A stretch of DNA of 64,000 nucleotides from contig CM066993.1 of NCBI GenBank assembly GCA_033977485.1, positions 67,000,864 through 67,064,863 on the forward strand, in the 5' to 3' direction. Source of the stretch: Hydrangea macrophylla. Lineage: Eukaryota; Streptophyta; Magnoliopsida; Cornales; Hydrangeaceae. A program made the translations under genes and the position numbers. The stretch's first letter is position 1. Each line of letters opens with the position of its first letter. Under the pieces are notes generated by a model. The model searched no databases, was not told where the DNA came from, and saw only the letters and a program-made list of their open reading frames with translations. Positions 58,150 to 64,000 of this stretch are shown piece after piece.

Positions 58150-58160
58150 AAGGGGGAGAG
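58150..58160 (+). promoter_or_regulatory. Polypurine tract
   Basis: AAGGGGGAGAG just before the 3' LTR start, separated by TAT; primes plus-strand DNA. Confidence 0.88.
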
Positions 58161-58163
58161 TAT

Positions 58164-60235
58164 TATAACACTCACATTTGTGTTATTGCTTTTTCATTTC
58201 ATTGTCATGCATGATAATGTGATGTGGCGTGTCTTATGACACATGATTGGGTGAGTTTTGACTCACGAATTGATTTGGGTGTCTGTATTAGAGAACCCTT
58301 TGAAACTGTTGTGATTGAGGATTTATTGTTTGTGAAGTCTCTCCGAGTATGAGACGATCACTGTGGAACACTTTAAATGTTTATCTGAAAATAAATGTTT
58401 ACCTATGTATTGCAATATCTGTATTATTTTCTGGCTTAGAATATATTTCTGTTGTTAGATTTAGTATCCTGGTGAGAACGAATGAACACGCTATTAATTT
58501 GGTAGGCTAATTAGCAACTTCGGAAACATCATGTAGAAATTCGCGTTTTAGCGACCAAACGAAACTTAGTCGAAAACTTTTATGATTTTGAAGTTTCACT
58601 TATAAAGTTATGAATTAGCTGTGTAGAAAGTTTCAGAGACTAATTAGGAGTTTTGGAAACTCGTGGGGAGGTAAACGTAATTCTCGAGAGTTTTGCCTAT
58701 ATATAGATAGAGATGGTTGGGATATTTTTCATAAGTCTTAACCTAAATTCCAAAAGGAGGCCAAAAGGGGGCTAGAGGGAGATTTAGTTGCTTCAAGCTT
58801 TGCGACGCCAAACGACGACCTTCTGTCAGTCTGTTTTCTCCCATATTTCATATTCGAGCTCCTCGAGGTAAGAGCTTCGTTTTGATATATGTTAGGGCTT
58901 GTTTGGCCAAGTTTTCTGAAAAGTTATTTTCTAATTTTTCATAAAAGTTGATAAATGGAATTCTGATCCATAGGAATTGTACTAGACGGACTTCAGCACG
59001 TTCTTTGTGCACGGGTTTTCTTCAGATTGAATTATAGGAGCGTTATTTGGAGGTGAGTGATTCAACTATGTTTTTGGAATGATTTCTTGACATGTATTCA
59101 TGTTTTGTGTGAATAGCATGTATTAATTCTTAGAGATATATTGTGTAGTTCATATTGGGCATTTATATTGATAAGTAGGCTCAATAGCACGGTGATATGT
59201 TTTAATTACCGCGAGTATGGTGATATGTATTTGAGCATGTTAAGTTGCTTATTTGGGTCAGAAGGAGCACGTGGTCACCGTGCCATTTTGTGGAGCCGAT
59301 ATAGGCATTAAGGTCGCACGATTGAAGAGAAGAATCGTGGGTCTTACCCTTTCGCGTGGACTTATTGGCGAGGAGTCGCGGATTGGGAATATGGACGGGC
59401 ACGTGAGTCTCCAGCGACTAGTATGAAATGTAGAGATGTGAATGCGGACATGTTTATCATTCATGTGCATATGTTGTTTTATTCACTAAGCTTTAGCTTA
59501 AAAAAATCGAAATATGTGTGGTTATTCAAATAACCATTGCAGGTGTTAATGCTGGCGAGAAATCGCAGAAGTGAGTACGTGAGTTGGGAGTTCGCTTGAA
59601 AGGCAACTTGAATGATAATCTTGTAGTTTTGGGATAATAGGAATGTTGTAATAAGAATTTGGTTGTTTTAACCCATGTTTAACTTGGTATAATAGAATGG
59701 ATCTAGAACGTTGTAATGGACTATAACATGTTGTAATTATGTTTGGTTATGCTTTAATACAGTTAAGATTACTTTGGAGTGCTTTTGGAAATGCGTGTTT
59801 GATCCTTGGTTGAAGTTAGAAAGCTTTAAACTTGAAATTCTGCAGAATGGTCTGTTGCCAGGGGAGCAGTCGACGGGGCAGTCGACGGGACAGTACAGTT
59901 TAGCTACTGCTTCTTAATATGGTAAAAGCAGTCGACGGGGCAGTCGACGGGGCAGTCGACTGGACAGTGCAGTTCTGTTTTTTTTTTCTTATTTTGGTAA
60001 AAGCAGTCGACTGGGCCATGCCTTAGTCGACTGGACCTCTGAAGGTTAATGTGTTTATTTTGTTCTGCTTACTTCAGTCGACTGAGGGTCCCTACCCAGT
60101 CGACTGAACCTCTGATTTTGAAAATGTGTTTTGTTTTTCCGCTGCGTGTGTTCTTCAAACCTAATTTTGGGAACGTTAATGAATTGGTTTAGCCTCGGTG
60201 GCGTGCCACGCGCTCTGTGGGACCAGGCTGTGACA
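58164..60235 (+). repeat. 3' LTR
   Basis: Matches the 5' LTR with about 28 substitutions by eye, a 12-bp gain of one CAGTCGACGG unit near 59945, and a 12-bp loss near 60208. Starts TATAACACTC and ends AGGCTGTGACA. Confidence 0.93.
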
Positions 60236-60321
60236 AAATTAATACTGCAAAATTTCCAAAACTGGTATTTTTCTCTGACAAAAAAGAACTAATAAATTTT
60301 AATATTTTCCGGGTCACTACA

Positions 60322-60683
60322 GTTGAGGTTATGTTGTTACGTTCAATGATGTTGATAAGTGTTAGTACTCTAAATTGATATCACCTATATGAGAAAAGAA
60401 GTGGGGTCGCTTCTATGAGAATTTCAAAGGCTTGATTCTCTAAGAGCTCTCATGAACATAGGATCTTGTTCAGGACCAAAATGAAAACAACCGAATGAAT
60501 TAAAGTGTATGAGGATAAGTGGTTTGTGGTATCTAATGTTGATTTACACTAACAAGGTTGGTCGGTTCAATACGTTAATGTACACCGCTTCACCAAGTAA
60601 ATCCATTAGGTGTTCACTAAGGGAAAGTTCAAGTCCAAAAGATACTCTCCTAACGCATCACAAGTCCGTTAATTGCTCTCGTT
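60322..60683 (+). mobile_element. Copia 3' tail beyond the solo LTR
   Basis: Continues the copia 3' region from 48267; no ORF, no recognisable LTR end. The hAT element begins right after. Confidence 0.5.
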
Positions 60684-60699
60684 TAGAGGTGTCAATCGG

Positions 60700-60920
60700 G
60701 TCGGGTTGGCCCGGCCCGAGCCCGACCCGGTCCGGAATAGGCCCGGCCCGCTAGACCCGAGCACTTTTGTCCGATTCGGGGTGGACACCTTTAGTCCCGT
60801 CCACGGCCCGGCCCGCTCCTTTGCCCGAAACCCGGCCCGGCCCGCTAACCCGCTAGCCCGGCCCAAAAGCCCGGATAAACTAGCCGTTGTGGCCCGGCCC
60901 GGCCCGGTAGGCCCGCCCGA
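60700..60920. repeat. CCCGGCCCG subterminal repeats of the hAT element
   Basis: Dense CCCGGCCCG and CCCGAGCCC words, some with CCCGCTA; probable transposase-binding region. Open frames across it are composition artefacts. Confidence 0.7.
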
Positions 60921-61060
60921 GCCCATAACGGCTAGTTTGGCCCCTTTTCAAATTTTTTTTTTTTCATTTTTTACCCTTCTAACGGCTATAAAATGGCTAG
61001 TTTTGGGGGTAAAAATTTAAATGTGCTTTTTGACTTTCCAAAATACCCCTTAGCCCATTT

Positions 61061-61070
61061 TCTATAAATA
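61061..61070 (+). promoter_or_regulatory. TATA box of the hAT transposase gene
   Basis: TCTATAAATACC about 365 bp before the ATG, followed by a CT- and A-rich leader. Confidence 0.55.
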
Positions 61071-61429
61071 CCAAACCTCCCACAACATATTTTCTCATAC
61101 AAAAATCAATTATCTCTCTCTATTCTCTACTTTCTCTATACTACTCCATAAACTACAAGTCTACAAGCACTTCTACTCTACAAGTTGGTGATTCAATTAT
61201 CAAAGCTCTAATTTGTAAAGGCACTTCTAGTCTTCTACAACTTGAACTTATAAGCTCTCAAGTCTCAAGTTTTATTATAATTTATAGTTGTTCACTTCTT
61301 CTTCTACTACTATAAGTTGAGGTAAATTTATTTATTGTTTCACTTCTTGCTTTATTAGTTGCTTATTTAATTGTTAGTATTTTTAATCTTTTATATTTCT
61401 TTCCCCTCTTTTTTTTTTATTTAAAAAAA

Positions 61430-63553
61430 ATGGCATCTCACTCAAGATCTTCAAAAACTAGGGAAGGCCCAACTTATGACTTTGAAAATTTAGATTATGG
61501 AGAAAGAAATGAGATTAATGATTTGGAATTGGAGGATGATGACGACGTTGAAATTATGGGGTCTAATCCATCTGAACCATCTCCTTCAAATCCTAATGAT
61601 CCAAGTCCCACCACTGAAAGAAAATTAAAATCACCTGTTTGGTTATTTTTTAAATTAAATGATGAAAAAAATGGAGCTATTTGCAAAATATGCGGACTCA
61701 AATTTTCTTACAAAGGTGGAGGAAATAATACACTTAAAAGGCACATCATAAGCAAACATAAAGGTGCATGGGAAGCAGGTACCGCTCAAGCGGGCGGCCT
61801 AGTACAATCCCAAATTTCTGCTTCTACTGGCACAAGTGTTGGAACTTTTCTTTATAATAAAAAAATGAGGGAAGGCTTGGCAAAATTTGTTTGTGCATCC
61901 GATATGCCTTTTACTTTAGTTGAAGAAGAGTGTTTTACACGTTTTATTCAAACTTTTTTACAACCCGCCTACCAACCTATTACTAGAAATACTCTTAGAA
62001 GTGATATACAATCTGTTTTTCAACAAACCAAAAAAAAATTAATTGAGGATTTTTCTACTTTTAATTGTACAATTGCATGCACTTCTGATTTGTGGACTGC
62101 TTGTAATAAAACGGGATATATATGTATAACGGCGCATTTTGTAGATGAAAATTGGAATATGAATAAAAATATCATTGCTTTTCGTGCATTAGACTATCCT
62201 CATACTAGTGAAAATATATATAACTATATAATCAATGTTTTTAATGAGTATGATATTATGAAAAAAATTATAAGCATTACTTTTGACAATGCTAGTGCTA
62301 ATACAAATGCTATTAATATGTTTAAAGATCTTATGCGCCCAATGTTGAATGGAAAATTATTTCATGGTCGTTGTGTATGTCATATCATTAATTTGATTAT
62401 CCAAGATGGATTAACAAAAATTAATGATCACATACTTAAAATTAGAGAGGCAGTGGTCTTTTGTTGTTCAACGCCTAACCGTCTACAAGCATTTTATGGT
62501 GTTTGTAAACAAAATCGTCTTAATCCAAAGAAATTGCAAACTGATATTAAAACTCGTTGGAATTCTACTTATCTTATGATAGATTCTTGTAAAAAGTATA
62601 GTAATATTATTACTCAATTTGTTAATGTTAATTATCCATCACTAAACTTGACTTCAAACGATTGGGATATGGCATTTGACTTTCATGGATTTTTAGAAGT
62701 ATTTTACAATGCTACAAATAAACTTTCTGGTGTTTACTATTCTACTTCTTGTTTAGTTCTTATGGAATTATATAATATGGCTCATACATTTCATTGTTAT
62801 AAACAAAAAAATGACATTTTTATTGATATTTGCGAGAAAATGGAAAAAAAGTTTAAAAAATATTGGTCTAACATTCCACCTGTATTTTACTTATCTGCAA
62901 TCTTGGATCCTAGAATCAATTTTGATGGTGTTTGTGAAATGGTTAAACAAATATCTGAATTGATGCAAGGACCAGATGGTGAGCCGGGTCTAGAAATAAC
63001 TACTTTTGAAATGGAAAATACTTTGGAATCTTTATTTCGTATTTACTATGAAAAATATACAAATAAAGAAAGTGCTACTTCTTCTTCTACTTCTAATATT
63101 GAGTTAAGTTCGGGAGCGTCAGGTGGTTCTTGGGCGAGCCAGTTTCTCAGTCGAAAGAAACAAAAGGGTGTTAGTCAATCATTTGTAAGTAGCTCTAACA
63201 TTCTTGGTGAATTAAATAAGTATCGAGAAACCGAGTGGGAAAGCCGATTAACTAACGAGGAAATGGTAGATTTAAATCTTTTGACATGGTGGAAAGAACA
63301 TGTAAGAACTTTCCCTGTTCTTTCCATCATGGCTCGTGATCTACTAACTCCTCCGGCTTCCACAGTTGCATCGGAGTCTGCTTTTAGTGTAGGTGGAAGG
63401 GTGCTAGAGGAAAGGAGGAGCAGATCATCTCCTGATATGCTTGACTGCTTGATGTGCTTGAAGGATTGGGACCGTGCACAATATCGAACTCAAAACCGCC
63501 AAGATCCTATTCTTGAAGACTTCGCAAATTTGGAAGTTACGGAAGAAAATTGA
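61430..63553 (+). CDS. hAT transposase (BED finger, RICESLEEPER-like)
   Basis: 707 residues, uninterrupted. BED-type zinc finger with C85, C88, H105, H110; an RNase H-like core with TSDLWT (about 218) and ITFDNASAN (about 280); and a complete hAT dimerisation domain near the C-terminus (LTPPASTVASESAFSVGG, DMLDCLMCLKDW). Length is normal for plant Ac/RICESLEEPER-type proteins. The start is the first ATG after stops, with an acidic low-complexity N-terminus. The gene is AT-rich in codon use compared with ROH1. It could be an active transposase, since I see no lesion, or a domesticated relative; the transposon-like left end next to it favours the former. Confidence 0.93.
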   Translation: MASHSRSSKTREGPTYDFENLDYGERNEINDLELEDDDDVEIMGSNPSEPSPSNPNDPSPTTERKLKSPVWLFFKLNDEKNGAICKICGLKFSYKGGGNNTLKRHIISKHKGAWEAGTAQAGGLVQSQISASTGTSVGTFLYNKKMREGLAKFVCASDMPFTLVEEECFTRFIQTFLQPAYQPITRNTLRSDIQSVFQQTKKKLIEDFSTFNCTIACTSDLWTACNKTGYICITAHFVDENWNMNKNIIAFRALDYPHTSENIYNYIINVFNEYDIMKKIISITFDNASANTNAINMFKDLMRPMLNGKLFHGRCVCHIINLIIQDGLTKINDHILKIREAVVFCCSTPNRLQAFYGVCKQNRLNPKKLQTDIKTRWNSTYLMIDSCKKYSNIITQFVNVNYPSLNLTSNDWDMAFDFHGFLEVFYNATNKLSGVYYSTSCLVLMELYNMAHTFHCYKQKNDIFIDICEKMEKKFKKYWSNIPPVFYLSAILDPRINFDGVCEMVKQISELMQGPDGEPGLEITTFEMENTLESLFRIYYEKYTNKESATSSSTSNIELSSGASGGSWASQFLSRKKQKGVSQSFVSSSNILGELNKYRETEWESRLTNEEMVDLNLLTWWKEHVRTFPVLSIMARDLLTPPASTVASESAFSVGGRVLEERRSRSSPDMLDCLMCLKDWDRAQYRTQNRQDPILEDFANLEVTEEN

Positions 63554-63711
63554 AGTATGAAGAATTGAAGAATGAATATGAGAGTTGAAGATCATTTAGT
63601 TCCAAACAAATCAATTGTAATACTCCTGACCCGCATGAGTATAAACTGTGAATGACTTTTAAAAAAAAAATCCAATTCTGTAAAATGTAATCTTTACTTT
63701 TTATTATACAA

Positions 63712-64000
63712 ATTAATGATAAGTAATCTTTATTTTTTATTAGACTATAATTTTAAATATCAAATACTAGTAATCTCTTTAATTTTTATTGAATAATAAA
63801 AATTCTTTACTATTTTTTTTAATGAACTTTTTTTAGACTCTTAGTAATCACTAATCATTAATGAATAAATATTTACTTTTTATTATACAAATTATTGAAA
63901 TTAATGATAATAATCTTTATTTTTTATTAGACTACAATTTTTAAATATCAAATACTAGTAATCTCTTTAATTTTTATTGAATAATAAATATTCTTTACTT
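63712..64000. repeat. Tandem duplication downstream of the transposase
   Basis: An AT-rich ~100 bp block (TAATCTTTATTTTTTATTAG, AATATCAAATACTAGTAATC) occurs at about 63712-63812 and again at 63902-64000. A third copy could lie past the edge. Confidence 0.8.

Larger units (their letters stand above)
51255..60235 (+). mobile_element. Nearly intact Tekay/Del-like gypsy retrotransposon, 9.0 kb
   Basis: Two LTRs (2071 and 2072 bp), primer site, gag-protease, pol with chromodomain and polypurine tract, flanked by AAATT (51250-51254 and 60236-60240). The reverse transcriptase comes before integrase and a C-terminal chromodomain is present, which fits the chromovirus Tekay lineage. Two coding lesions lie between gag-protease and pol. 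Confidence 0.95.
48268..60321 (-). repeat. Solo LTR (gypsy-type) split by the element at 51255-60235
   Basis: On the minus strand it starts TGTAGTGACCCGGAAAAT (60321) and ends GGGGCGCGGCGCTACA (48268). GTTGA occurs on both outer sides (48263-48267 and 60322-60326), a perfect 5-bp TSD. Without the nested element it is 3068 bp and has no internal region, hence a solo LTR, inserted into the copia 3' tail. TATA-like CTATATATAGT lies at about 51072-51082 on its sense strand. The GC-rich end (48271-48314) is striking. Confidence 0.85.
60684..64000 (+). mobile_element. hAT transposon, right end outside the window
   Basis: Begins TAGAGGTGTCAATCGGG, a common plant hAT terminus, followed by 220 bp of GGCCCGGCCCG-type subterminal repeats (60700-60920), promoter and a full transposase ORF. 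The right TIR and 8-bp TSD (left candidate CTCTCGTT) cannot be seen. Confidence 0.82.

Noticed and set aside
60669..61020. GC-rich open frames on both strands at the hAT left end
   Set aside because: They follow the CCCGGCCCG subterminal repeats and have no start context or domain.

Overview
This is plant nuclear DNA, most likely from a eudicot. It has one host gene with plant-type UTRs, about 1.2 kb of coding sequence of a ROH1/DUF793 protein at 23282-24451. Almost everything else is transposable elements: Ty3/gypsy and Ty1/copia retrotransposons, solo LTRs, CACTA, hAT, Helitron and many MITEs. I see no rRNA gene, no CRISPR array and no bacterial gene.

Layout. 1-7733: minus-strand end of a Tekay/Del-like gypsy element (gag, two extra ORFs, iMet primer site, 4.3 kb LTR). 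7734-9349: small foldback and hAT remnants, and the left part of a decayed gypsy element. 9350-17692: an 8.3 kb CACTA transposon with no visible transposase, carrying pieces of host genes (ribosomal protein S3a clearly, a PIF/UNE10-type bHLH probably). 17693-20100: the rest of the decayed gypsy element with a TTCGAA-rich tandem array. 20150-22320 and 24900-27010: MITE fields on both sides of the ROH1 gene. 28345-38440: Helitrons with three recognisable 3' ends, a tandemly duplicated locus, captured exon-like pieces and a gypsy-type LTR. 39534-60321: a dead copia element containing three LTR insertions, the last of which is itself split by a nearly intact Tekay-like element (51255-60235). 60684-64000: a hAT element with an uninterrupted transposase, cut by the window edge.

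The nest at 39534-60683 gives a relative history: the copia element came first, three solo LTRs landed in it later (TSDs CCTAT/CCTAC, ATACT/ATACC, GTTGA), and the Tekay element (TSD AAATT) went into the third. Its two LTRs differ at roughly 28 sites by eye.

The most unusual material is in the gypsy LTRs and leaders. The minus-strand element has two additional sense ORFs between primer site and gag, each directly preceded by a near-identical splice-acceptor-like sequence. Three LTRs carry apparent leader introns. Several unrelated LTRs each carry a private cluster of one short palindromic word. These are inferences from sequence alone.
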